Assembly: GCA_031258755.1 (NCBI GenBank)
Contig: JAIRMK010000146.1
Location: 1 to 35,355, forward strand
Direction of reading: 5' to 3'
From: Prevotellaceae bacterium
GTDB lineage: Bacteria; Bacteroidota; Bacteroidia; Bacteroidales; UBA932
DNA: 35,355 bases
In this document: piece after piece, positions 8,602-14,327 of the stretch
How the letters are laid out: each line of letters starts with the position of its first letter
Position numbering within the stretch: position 1 is the first letter of the stretch
Notes under the pieces: model-generated
Told to the model about the DNA's origin: nothing
The model's database searches: none
Seen by the model: the letters and a program-made list of their open reading frames with translations, nothing else
Program-made: the position numbers and the translations under genes

Positions 8602-9276
8602 TTAATCTACAAATTTATAGCCTACACCTTTTAGTGTTTTAATATATTTATCTCCAATTTTTTCACGTAATTTACGAATGTGTACGTCAATCGTTCTTTC
8701 GCCCACTACAATGTCATTTCCCCATATCGTACTGAATATTTCTTCGCGGGAAAATACTTTTTGGGGCTTTGAATAAAGGAGCGCCAGAAGCTCAAACTCC
8801 TTCTTCGGGAGTGTCAGCTGCTCTCCGTCAATGTTTACCACAAAGCGCTCGCGGTCAATGCTGACGCCCGGTGTGGTTTGTCCGGCAGGCATGCTATTCT
8901 GTTCAAAGCGTTTTAATAGCGCCTTAATTCTACTTATGAGCACTTTGGGGCGTATGGGCTTGGTGATGTAATCATCGCCTCCCGCATTAAATCCTGCGAT
9001 TTGCGAATAGTCTTCGCCGCGTGCCGTTAAGAAAGCAATGATGGTTGACGACAATTCGTCGTGCCGGCGTATTTCCTCGCAGGTGGCAATACCGTCCATT
9101 ACGGGCATCATCACATCCAATAATATAAGGTGTGGCTGTTTCTCTATGGCCAGCTGTATGCCATCAGAACCGTTGGTGGCCGTGTACACTTCATACCCTT
9201 CTTTAACCAGGGCATACGATAAAAATTCGAGAATGTCATTCTCGTCATCTACTAATAGGATTCTATAGGCGCTCAT
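8602..9276 (-). CDS. OmpR/PhoB-family response regulator
   Basis: This 224-residue protein has an N-terminal receiver domain (DD acidic pair at 10-11, phosphoacceptor Asp54 in LLDVMMP, conserved Lys near 105 in ITKPIRP). The C-terminal winged-helix DNA-binding domain (about 125-224) ends with VGERTIDVHIRKLREKIG and the GVGYKF hallmark of OmpR/PhoB regulators. It binds DNA in the cytoplasm after phosphorylation by a sensor kinase. No histidine kinase gene is present in the window, so the partner is unlinked. It is the first gene of the minus-strand cluster and lies back to back with the tRNA gene. Confidence 0.93.
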   Translation of the reverse strand: MSAYRILLVDDENDILEFLSYALVKEGYEVYTATNGSDGIQLAIEKQPHLILLDVMMPVMDGIATCEEIRRHDELSSTIIAFLTARGEDYSQIAGFNAGGDDYITKPIRPKVLISRIKALLKRFEQNSMPAGQTTPGVSIDRERFVVNIDGEQLTLPKKEFELLALLYSKPQKVFSREEIFSTIWGNDIVVGERTIDVHIRKLREKIGDKYIKTLKGVGYKFVD

Positions 9277-9342
9277 AATAAATGTATTAAATATTTTTTA
9301 TCAAAAAAATAACGTTGCAAGTTAATTATTTTTTTTTATTTT

Positions 9343-9374
9343 TTTGCTAACCCTGATGTTATTTTATATCTTTG
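9343..9374 (+). promoter_or_regulatory. Promoter of tRNA-Leu
   Basis: TTTG (9343-9346), 20 nt, TATCTTTG (9367-9374), 11 nt before the first base of the tRNA. This is an exact consensus match. Confidence 0.75.
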
Positions 9375-9385
9375 TGCCGTTTTTA

Positions 9386-9469
9386 GCCCGGATGGTGGAA
9401 TTGGTAGACACACTAGTTTCAGGGACTAGCGGTCGCAAGGCTGTGCAGGTTCGAGTCCTGTTCCGGGCA
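9386..9469 (+). tRNA. tRNA-Leu (anticodon CAG)
   Basis: The 84-nt class II tRNA has a 7-bp acceptor stem GCCCGGA/TCCGGGC with discriminator A, and the D-arm GGTGGAATTGGTAGAC. The anticodon stem CTAGT/ACTAG encloses the loop TTCAGGG, giving anticodon CAG. A long variable arm and the T-arm GCAGGTTCGAGTCCTGT complete it. CCA is not encoded. Phage-type genes start directly after it, so its 3' half is the probable attachment core of the prophage. Confidence 0.95.
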
Positions 9470-9482
9470 CTTTTTCTAAGTG

Positions 9483-9516
9483 AAAGCCGTTGATTTTCAA
9501 CGGCTTTTGTTTTTTA
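9483..9516. terminator. Intrinsic terminator after tRNA-Leu
   Basis: A 10-bp perfect stem AAAGCCGTTG (9483-9492) pairs with CAACGGCTTT (9498-9507) around a 5-nt loop and is followed by T-rich sequence. It terminates the tRNA transcript and may also stop the minus-strand lysogeny operon. Confidence 0.75.
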
Positions 9517-9517
9517 T

Positions 9518-9538
9518 GGGTAATAAGAGGGGTAATAA
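9518..9538 (+). repeat. Two direct repeats GGGTAATAA at prophage left end
   Basis: GGGTAATAA occurs at 9518-9526 and again at 9530-9538, a 12-nt period. They lie just inside the presumed attachment site, where recombinase or excisionase arm sites are usually found. Function is inferred from position only. Confidence 0.4.
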
Positions 9539-9555
9539 ATTGGGCGAAAACATAT

Positions 9556-9858
9556 TTATGTGCTTTGAATTGATTTAAACATGTCAATCATTTCTTTTTG
9601 ACTATCAATTAACTCTGTTTGATTATTGATTATTTTAGTTTGGTTATCAATCTTTTCGGCTTGAATATTGATTAGTTTTTCCATTACTTCAATCCTTTCA
9701 AATGACGTTTTGATAATAGTTTTACAAATTTTTATTACTTCTTTATGTGGGCATTTATCGGGCAGGTCATTGATATAGCCATCTAACTGTGTTAAGCACT
9801 CATTGTCCTTTGTTTTTTTCTTTGTCGTTTTCATAGTTCGCCATTTCTTTATTTTCAT
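9556..9858 (-). CDS. Hypothetical coiled-coil protein of the lysogeny operon
   Basis: This 100-residue basic protein is of unknown function. The N-terminus is Lys/Thr-rich. The C-terminal third is a near-perfect heptad series (KIDNQTK, IINNQTE, LIDSQKE, MIDMFKS) that predicts a short coiled coil able to oligomerise. A Cys/His pair (CPHKE) sits mid-protein. It lies 14 nt after the DUF4468 gene and is the last gene of the minus-strand lysogeny operon, next to the attachment site. Another ATG eight codons in (9834) could be the true start. I cannot assign a role. Confidence 0.6.
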   Translation of the reverse strand: MKIKKWRTMKTTKKKTKDNECLTQLDGYINDLPDKCPHKEVIKICKTIIKTSFERIEVMEKLINIQAEKIDNQTKIINNQTELIDSQKEMIDMFKSIQST

Positions 9859-9872
9859 TTATCCTAATGCCA

Positions 9873-10553
9873 TTACCAATCATCACTATCCCTATTTTTA
9901 TCTATTGAAATTGTCATTTCATCTATAAATTTAGCCATATCGGAATTGATGTAGGTGTAGAATTTATCAAATTCTTTCCCGCAGTGCTCGCAAGATAATA
10001 AACCTGTTAGAGCTCCTTTCGATTTGCAGTTTCCCTCATCTTTCCAGCCATAAATCTGCGACTGTTTTCCCTGCGCTTGGTTATAATGAGTATAAGTAAA
10101 ATTGATAATCTTATACCTATATCGCCCGTCTCTAATTTCCATGATTAGGTCGTATTCCAGATAAATGACGCGAATACATCCAGTTGTTCCGCCTGTATAT
10201 TTATTTACAATTTTTCCTATGATTTTTTTTTCTTCTTTATCAGATAATTTTAATGGCTCATCATTTTTAAATAGGGCATCAATGTTTTCAAAATTACTTT
10301 TTTTGGTGCCAAGCCATACGTTGGTTCCCTGCATATTCTTTTCTGAATTTGACCGGTTAAAATTAGCAGATTTTGTAGATAGCCATTCTTTTGCATTGTC
10401 AAAAATGTTATCAGCTGTCAGGCTATTTTTTGTCTGGACGACGCCTGAAAACACAATTTCCCCACTATCGTCCATCGGTAAATTGACCTGTGCAAATAGT
10501 GCGTTCCAAGAAATGATAGTGCTGAATAGCACTAATAGAAAAGTTTTTTTCAT
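9873..10553 (-). CDS. DUF4468-type secreted protein (lysogenic-conversion candidate)
   Basis: The protein has 226 residues with a clear signal peptide (MKKTFLLVLFSTIISWNALF then AQ). Residues 27-110 resemble DUF4468 (TBP-like fold) of Bacteroidetes: LPMDDSGEIVFSGVVQTKN, then an NAKEWL helix and a basic strand. Family members are exported and of unknown function. A CEHCG motif near residue 190 could bind a metal. It sits in the repressor operon, which is normally on in a lysogen, so it is a candidate host-envelope-modifying (conversion) gene. The DUF4468 match is by eye and moderate. Confidence 0.65.
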   Translation of the reverse strand: MKKTFLLVLFSTIISWNALFAQVNLPMDDSGEIVFSGVVQTKNSLTADNIFDNAKEWLSTKSANFNRSNSEKNMQGTNVWLGTKKSNFENIDALFKNDEPLKLSDKEEKKIIGKIVNKYTGGTTGCIRVIYLEYDLIMEIRDGRYRYKIINFTYTHYNQAQGKQSQIYGWKDEGNCKSKGALTGLLSCEHCGKEFDKFYTYINSDMAKFIDEMTISIDKNRDSDDW

Positions 10554-10589
10554 AATTTTTTGTTTTGTTAATTAATAAATCCCCTCCCC

Positions 10590-11255
10590 TTAATTTTCAA
10601 TATGTTTTTTGAATAATTGATTGATTGATTTTCTTGTGTCGTCTGGCTTGTTTTTTAATTTGAATAATGATATTTTTTTTTCATCACCGCCCAACTTGTC
10701 CTTTGTTGTAGGCGGATCTTGCGGTAATACAGATTTGACGGCCCGCAGTAATTCTTCATCGGAAAGTAAACCTCCTACGTCTTCATAAAAAATTGTTCTT
10801 ATCGTGTTAATATCAAAAGGCAAAATCGTTCCCTCTTTGGCTATACATATAAAAGGTTTTTCAATAGCATATCTATATCCATACTCGAACATTACATTGG
10901 GGTTCAATCCTGTTAAATCAATTATAACTAAATCCGATGTTTTAAGAAAATTAATTATTTCATTCGTCATGAATGCTGTGTTATAATTCGATCTGTGATA
11001 ACATTGCACATCAATATTAAAATCTTTTAGTAATAGTTGTAACACCTTAAATAATCCATCGGCATTTCTTCTTTCTGTTGTATTCTTATCACCTACCGGG
11101 GTAACAAGAAAACATACTCGTTGCCTATTGTGTGAATTAGCATTTGCGGGGTTGTTAATAGCTACCTTAGTTTCATTTATTTTTACATTTGTCATCTGAG
11201 AGTCTTTTATATCTCTGATATTCTGATTGGTTTTTATTTCTAATCTATTTTCCAT
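10590..11255 (-). CDS. TIR/nucleoside-deoxyribosyltransferase-like protein with repressor-like and protease-like end motifs
   Basis: This 221-residue protein has a Rossmann-like core (about 46-175) opening with VCFLVTPVGD. It contains SDLVIIDLTGLNPNVMFEYG, the pattern of TIR-like and nucleoside 2-deoxyribosyltransferase folds, in which a glutamate (here Glu124) is catalytic. Such enzymes cleave the glycosidic bond of nucleotides or NAD and act in nucleotide salvage or in anti-phage defence. Residues 10-27 share 8 of 18 positions with residues 86-103 of the adjacent repressor. The last 19 residues share 13 positions with the last 19 of the prohead protease (24559-25299). The gene lies 7 nt after the repressor stop, so it should be expressed in the lysogen. 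Catalytic activity is inferred. Confidence 0.7.
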   Translation of the reverse strand: MENRLEIKTNQNIRDIKDSQMTNVKINETKVAINNPANANSHNRQRVCFLVTPVGDKNTTERRNADGLFKVLQLLLKDFNIDVQCYHRSNYNTAFMTNEIINFLKTSDLVIIDLTGLNPNVMFEYGYRYAIEKPFICIAKEGTILPFDINTIRTIFYEDVGGLLSDEELLRAVKSVLPQDPPTTKDKLGGDEKKISLFKLKNKPDDTRKSINQLFKKHIEN

Positions 11256-11262
11256 AAAGATT

Positions 11263-11679
11263 TCATTTATTTATTTTTTCAATAAGACTCCATAATCTAT
11301 CGATTTCTTTATCCTTTTTATTGAGTTGTTCTTTTAATGTATCAATTAATTCACTGTTTATCTGATAATTGTTTATATGGCTATTGACAATTTTACTATT
11401 TTTCACATCTCCTACTTTTTGATTAATTTTCAGCATCTCACCTTTTCCGGTAAGTAGCCAATCAAGACTTATATCAGGTATAGACGCTGCAATGTCAATT
11501 AAAAGGTCATCCGGCACTCCGGGATATTTATTTGTTCGAGTATCAACATTGAATATCCTATTTAACCTTTGCTGCGAAACATTTTCGAGCCTTTTAGCAA
11601 ATTTAGCAACGTTTCCATTGTCAAGATTTTCAATAATTTCTTTTACTCGGCTGTTTAGATTTGGTAATTTTGTTTCCAT
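11263..11679 (-). CDS. XRE-family phage repressor with C-terminal coiled coil
   Basis: This 138-residue protein has an N-terminal helix-turn-helix domain (about 8-80; NVAKFAKRLENVSQQRLNRI looks like the recognition region, followed by IPDISLDWLLTGKGEM, the typical end of Bacteroidetes phage repressor HTH domains). A polar strand-like segment follows (NQKVGDVKNSKIVNSHIN, 86-103), then a coiled coil (ELIDTLKEQLNKKDKEIDRLWSLIEKI). It has no LexA-type protease domain, so release would not be by RecA-stimulated self-cleavage. It is the first gene of the lysogeny operon. An operator-like 16-mer overlaps its start region and recurs in the early promoter. Confidence 0.85.
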   Translation of the reverse strand: METKLPNLNSRVKEIIENLDNGNVAKFAKRLENVSQQRLNRIFNVDTRTNKYPGVPDDLLIDIAASIPDISLDWLLTGKGEMLKINQKVGDVKNSKIVNSHINNYQINSELIDTLKEQLNKKDKEIDRLWSLIEKINK

Positions 11680-11681
11680 AT

Positions 11682-11697
11682 TACTGAAATGTTTGTA
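11682..11697. promoter_or_regulatory. Putative repressor operator, copy 1
   Basis: TACTGAAATGTTTGTA lies 2 nt upstream of the repressor ATG and overlaps the -33 TTTG of the divergent promoter. It is a partial palindrome (TAC...GTA ends). The identical 16-mer recurs at 12566-12581 in the early promoter, which is the arrangement expected for operators of one repressor. Confidence 0.6.
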
Positions 11698-11721
11698 TTT
11701 TTATTTTTTTCTGTATCTTTG
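11692..11721 (+). promoter_or_regulatory. Promoter of the small membrane-protein operon
   Basis: TTTG (11692-11695), 18 nt, TATCTTTG (11714-11721), 17 nt before the ATG at 11739. The operator copy covers its -33 element, so it should respond to the repressor. Confidence 0.6.
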
Positions 11722-11738
11722 CAAAAATTTTAATTCAA

Positions 11739-11975
11739 ATGAAAGACACTATTGTTTTTTGGATTAATGTAGGGGCTGCGACTATGGCGGTATTTATTTT
11801 TCTCTCTGAATTTACCGGAATATTTCGTCCCATCGTCAAGTATTGGTTTTGGCCACGAGTTCTGCATCCTATTATTAAAATTTTGGTTTATATTTTTCAA
11901 TGGCTTCTTGTATTATCATGTTGCTTTGTTTTATCTTTTCCTCGCGGAAAAAATAAAAATCATTCCATCCAATAA
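11739..11975 (+). CDS. Small two-helix membrane protein
   Basis: This 78-residue hydrophobic protein has two predicted membrane helices (about 4-24, IVFWINVGAATMAVFIFLSE, and 47-67) joined by an aromatic, basic loop, and a basic tail (RGKNKNHSIQ). No family is recognised. It is transcribed divergently from the repressor from a promoter overlapped by an operator copy. Its position suggests an immunity, superinfection-exclusion or early membrane function, but that is inference from context. Confidence 0.6.
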   Translation: MKDTIVFWINVGAATMAVFIFLSEFTGIFRPIVKYWFWPRVLHPIIKILVYIFQWLLVLSCCFVLSFPRGKNKNHSIQ

Positions 11976-11986
11976 AATAATTTGTT

Positions 11987-12160
11987 ATGAGAGATTTTTT
12001 TCATGTTGTCTCTAAATTTTCCTTTAAAGATGCTTTTTATTCCATGTTTCATTTTAACAGTGCAACAGAAAAGCAGCATTTTGATGAATTATTATTTATA
12101 AATGGCACATCTATATTAATATCACTTTCAGCGATATTAATAGTGATAATATCGAAATAG
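11987..12160 (+). CDS. Short membrane-anchored ORF, 57 aa
   Basis: This short ORF starts with ATG 11 nt after the preceding small membrane-protein gene and runs to TAG at 12158-12160. The first 40 residues are polar and Phe-rich (MRDFFHVVSKFSFKDAFYSM). The last 17 (TSILISLSAILIVIISK) form one membrane helix, giving a tail-anchored layout. Its 3' end overlaps the 3' end of the convergent winged-helix/TM gene by 50 nt, so both strands of that stretch would encode a membrane helix. Function is unknown; it is short, so confidence is limited. Confidence 0.45.
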   Translation: MRDFFHVVSKFSFKDAFYSMFHFNSATEKQHFDELLFINGTSILISLSAILIVIISK

Positions 12161-12485
12161 CTATTGCTATATACGATACGTATCTCGTATGTTTATAATA
12201 CTTAATAGGCTCCTTGACGCTTTTGGCCTTGTCTTTTAAAAACTGGCTATACCCTTTCTTTTTATACAGAAGCCCAAGAGATGTTATCTCTATATCTGTC
12301 ATATACCTGTCAATAACATCATATATTATTAATCCGTCTCTTGACAGTGTGTTTAAAACATTGTTTAAATCATTACTATTCAAGCTGCCTATTGTTTTTT
12401 CAATGTCTTTAGCTTTAATAGTGCCATGTTTTGCGAGTTCGATAATTAATCTATCGCACAATTTAATTTTTTCTTTTATTCCCAT
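12111..12485 (-). CDS. Winged-helix protein with C-terminal membrane anchor
   Basis: This protein of 124 residues (from ATG 12485; a TTG start at 12518 would add 11) has a winged-helix-like fold at about 7-76: helices with LIIELAKHGTIKAKDIEKTI and NNVLNTLSRDGLIIYD, then a wing. A basic linker follows, then one terminal hydrophobic helix (YVSYIAIAISILSLLISLKV). A DNA-binding-like domain tethered to the inner membrane would be unusual for a phage regulator. It lies between the repressor region and the early promoter, transcribed towards the repressor. The family is not recognised. Confidence 0.6.
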   Translation of the reverse strand: MGIKEKIKLCDRLIIELAKHGTIKAKDIEKTIGSLNSNDLNNVLNTLSRDGLIIYDVIDRYMTDIEITSLGLLYKKKGYSQFLKDKAKSVKEPIKYYKHTRYVSYIAIAISILSLLISLKVILI

Positions 12486-12544
12486 ATTTTCATAAAAAAT
12501 TTTCTCACTAATTATCAACCACTTATAAAATATTTTACAAAATA

Positions 12545-12581
12545 TTCAGTAAAAATTTGCATAAATACTGAAATGTTTGTA
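12545..12581. promoter_or_regulatory. Putative repressor operator region, copy 2, in the early promoter
   Basis: TACTGAAATGTTTGTA (12566-12581) is identical to the copy at 11682-11697 and overlaps the first bases of the -7 box. An inverted half, TTCAGTA (12545-12551), mirrors TACTGAA (12566-12572) with 14 nt between them, flanking the -33 element. Repressor bound here would block the early promoter. Confidence 0.6.
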
Positions 12582-12587
12582 ATTTTG
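12556..12587 (+). promoter_or_regulatory. Early promoter of the lytic/replication module
   Basis: TTTG (12556-12559), 20 nt, TAATTTTG (12580-12587) is an exact Bacteroidetes consensus. It is embedded in the operator repeats and immediately followed by the structured leader RNA and rha. Confidence 0.75.
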
Positions 12588-12591
12588 CACT

Positions 12592-12716
12592 CAGTTTCGT
12601 CCCCATGTTAAGAACAGACGAATAAAATAGGGGTGTGCCTGCAAAGCCGCCCATGAGGACACAAGAGAGAGAACTGACGTGGGGACGTAAAGGCTCAATC
12701 TTGTGTCCTTTTTTTT
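12592..12716 (+). ncRNA. Structured leader RNA with crossing stems and intrinsic terminator
   Basis: Two long pairings cross each other. Stem A: 12598-12610 with 12675-12687, 13 pairs including two G-U (core CGTCCCCA/TGGGGACG). Stem B: AGGACACAAGA (12656-12666) with TCTTGTGTCCT (12699-12709), 11 perfect pairs followed by eight Ts. Stem B is a terminator whose loop contains the 3' arm of stem A, so the RNA must form a pseudoknot or switch between folds. It starts at the early promoter and ends before rha, so it is either a leader attenuator controlling early expression or a separate small RNA of about 120 nt. I do not recognise a named RNA family. Confidence 0.65.
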
Positions 12717-12761
12717 AATGATGTAAAGGTAGTGAAAATAGATGAATTAACAAAGAAAAAA

Positions 12762-13328
12762 ATGAACGACATGGAAAATTTAGTAATCATTCAGGATGGG
12801 CAACCGGTCACGAGTAGCCTGCTGGTAGCCGAAGTGTTCGGAAAACGTCATGTTGACGTTCTTAGGGATATTCGGAAATTGCATTGTTCCGAGCATTTCC
12901 GTGTACGCAATTTTGCGTCATTGGTGGAAATGAAAGAGTTGCCACAGGGCGGAGCTTCAAAAGCCGAGTGTTATGTAATGACAAAAGATGGATTTACCTT
13001 TTTAGTTATGGGCTATACAGGAGCGAAAGCGAGCGAGTTTAAAGAAAGGTACATTGCCGAATTCAATCAAATGGAGCGCACACTACAAAGCGGCATCGCC
13101 CTGCGGGTGGCCGCTGTTGAGGAAAACATCAAGCGGCGTTACCTGCTCACCAAAGAACTGCGGGATGTGAACGCGCAAATAAACGAGTTGATGAAACGGC
13201 ACAAATCAATCACAAAAGAGATGCGCGAAATTGATAACGAAGATTTTGCACAACTGTCGCTATTCCCGAAATACGATCCACACACACTCAAAGGTGCGTT
13301 CCCTAACAAGGAGAAAATGCCGAAATAA
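12762..13328 (+). CDS. rha: Rha family phage regulatory protein
   Basis: This protein of about 188 residues has the pRha domain at its N-terminus: QPVTSSLLVAEVFGKRHVDV, LRDIRKL, then YVMTKDGFTFLVMGYTGAKA and FKERYIAEFNQME, all diagnostic. The C-terminal half is helical and charged. Rha proteins are phage regulators that interfere with growth of the phage in certain hosts; the molecular mechanism is not well known. It is the first coding gene after the structured leader and its terminator, so its expression depends on read-through. A GTG at 12732 and an ATG at 12771 are alternative starts. Confidence 0.85.
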   Translation: MNDMENLVIIQDGQPVTSSLLVAEVFGKRHVDVLRDIRKLHCSEHFRVRNFASLVEMKELPQGGASKAECYVMTKDGFTFLVMGYTGAKASEFKERYIAEFNQMERTLQSGIALRVAAVEENIKRRYLLTKELRDVNAQINELMKRHKSITKEMREIDNEDFAQLSLFPKYDPHTLKGAFPNKEKMPK

Positions 13329-13340
13329 CACCTTAATACT

Positions 13341-13529
13341 ATGAAAAACGAAACAATCACTAACAACTCAAAACTCCGTCGGGATTTAGTCGTAAGGATA
13401 TTGAGGCATACGCACTGTAAGGCAAGCGAATTTAACCCGAATTTAGTTGTAGAACAGGCGCATGTATTGGAAGAATTTATTATTGAACGCAACCACCGCA
13501 GTGGCAGCGACGCGGCGGGAGCAAACTAA
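13341..13529 (+). CDS. Hypothetical small protein
   Basis: This 62-residue polar protein is of unknown function. It starts with MKNETITNNSKLRRDLVVRI and has a helical centre (LVVEQAHVLEEFIIERN) and a short polar tail. It lies 12 nt after rha and 19 nt before the next gene, so it is part of the early operon. No motif is recognised. Confidence 0.5.
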   Translation: MKNETITNNSKLRRDLVVRILRHTHCKASEFNPNLVVEQAHVLEEFIIERNHRSGSDAAGAN

Positions 13530-13548
13530 AAAAATTGAGAGGGGCACT

Positions 13549-13944
13549 ATGAGAACAAGTAAAAGGCTTGAAAAGAACACCTTAAATGATAATAGGGAGA
13601 GTAAAAACGTGAAATTTTCGATTATTAAAATAAATGAGCTGAATGGATTGCTTAAAAAGCAGCACGAAGAATTAAGGGCGGACATAGAGGCTTTGTTATT
13701 GTCCAAACTGAACTCCCAGATTGTGGAGGGTTTTTGTAACCGTTTTTACGATGTGTTTGTGTCGCCCACAGAGGTGGCAAACATGCACGGAGTGTATAAA
13801 GATACGGTCATAGCATACATAAAGGACGGAGCGATAGCTGCCGAACAATCCCAAAAATATGGTGATTATCATATCCGGTTAAGCGATGCCCTGCTGCTTG
13901 ATTTTAAAGAAATGCGGAAGCAATTAAGACGAAAACAATCATAA
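13549..13944 (+). CDS. Excisionase-like helix-turn-helix protein
   Basis: This 131-residue protein has a basic N-terminus, a helical region (LNGLLKKQHEELRADIEALL) and a C-terminal MerR/excisionase-like HTH: FVSPTEVANMHGVYKDTVIA, then IKDGAIAAEQSQKYGDYHIR, the usual helix-turn-helix plus wing. Such proteins bind DNA to direct excision or regulate transcription. The open frame extends up to 13462, but ATG 13549 avoids a long overlap with the preceding gene. With no integrase in the window its recombination partner is unknown. Confidence 0.65.
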   Translation: MRTSKRLEKNTLNDNRESKNVKFSIIKINELNGLLKKQHEELRADIEALLLSKLNSQIVEGFCNRFYDVFVSPTEVANMHGVYKDTVIAYIKDGAIAAEQSQKYGDYHIRLSDALLLDFKEMRKQLRRKQS

Positions 13945-13949
13945 AAAAT

Positions 13950-14327
13950 ATGAATATGGAAAACAAACAAAACGCCGGAACAGGGAAGAACAGTACCGAA
14001 GCTGGAATGCAAGCGGGGCAAAACACCGCATGGAGAGAATTTCGAGAACAAGTATTAAAGGATAAAATGGATAGTGTAATTAAGTGTGTTGGTGAGCTTT
14101 TTGATTTTGGCGGGTTAAGTATGCTTGTTGAGCGTTTGTGTTATTACATTGACGACACTCTTCATGAACTTACAGAAGAAGACAAAGACGGCGGAAGCGA
14201 AGGAAAAGAATTTACAAAGAGCAAACATAACGCCATTTTTGAATTAACCTATATGATAAGACATCTGAGCAAACTATATGAGGAATATGGGTATTTTAAA
14301 TCGGTGGAAAAACATGAAAAACAATAA
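13950..14327 (+). CDS. Hypothetical early protein A
   Basis: This 125-residue protein is of unknown function. The polar N-terminus (NKQNAGTGKNSTEAGMQ) is followed by a helical body (MDSVIKCVGELFDFGGLSML, YYIDDTLHELTEEDKDGG) and a helical end. The next gene begins with a similar Asn/Lys-rich, GK-ST leader, hinting that the two are diverged duplicates or exchanged their first bases. It lies 5 nt after the HTH gene in the early operon. Confidence 0.55.
   Translation: MNMENKQNAGTGKNSTEAGMQAGQNTAWREFREQVLKDKMDSVIKCVGELFDFGGLSMLVERLCYYIDDTLHELTEEDKDGGSEGKEFTKSKHNAIFELTYMIRHLSKLYEEYGYFKSVEKHEKQ

Noticed and set aside
10590..11255. Ordinary nucleoside deoxyribosyltransferase for phage nucleotide metabolism
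   Set aside because: Not excluded, but its place in the repressor operon and its end motifs fit an immunity or virion-associated role better; kept as the alternative.
13462..13548. Upstream extension of the excisionase-like gene
   Set aside because: It would overlap the preceding small gene by 68 nt, and the added residues look like frame-shifted sequence.
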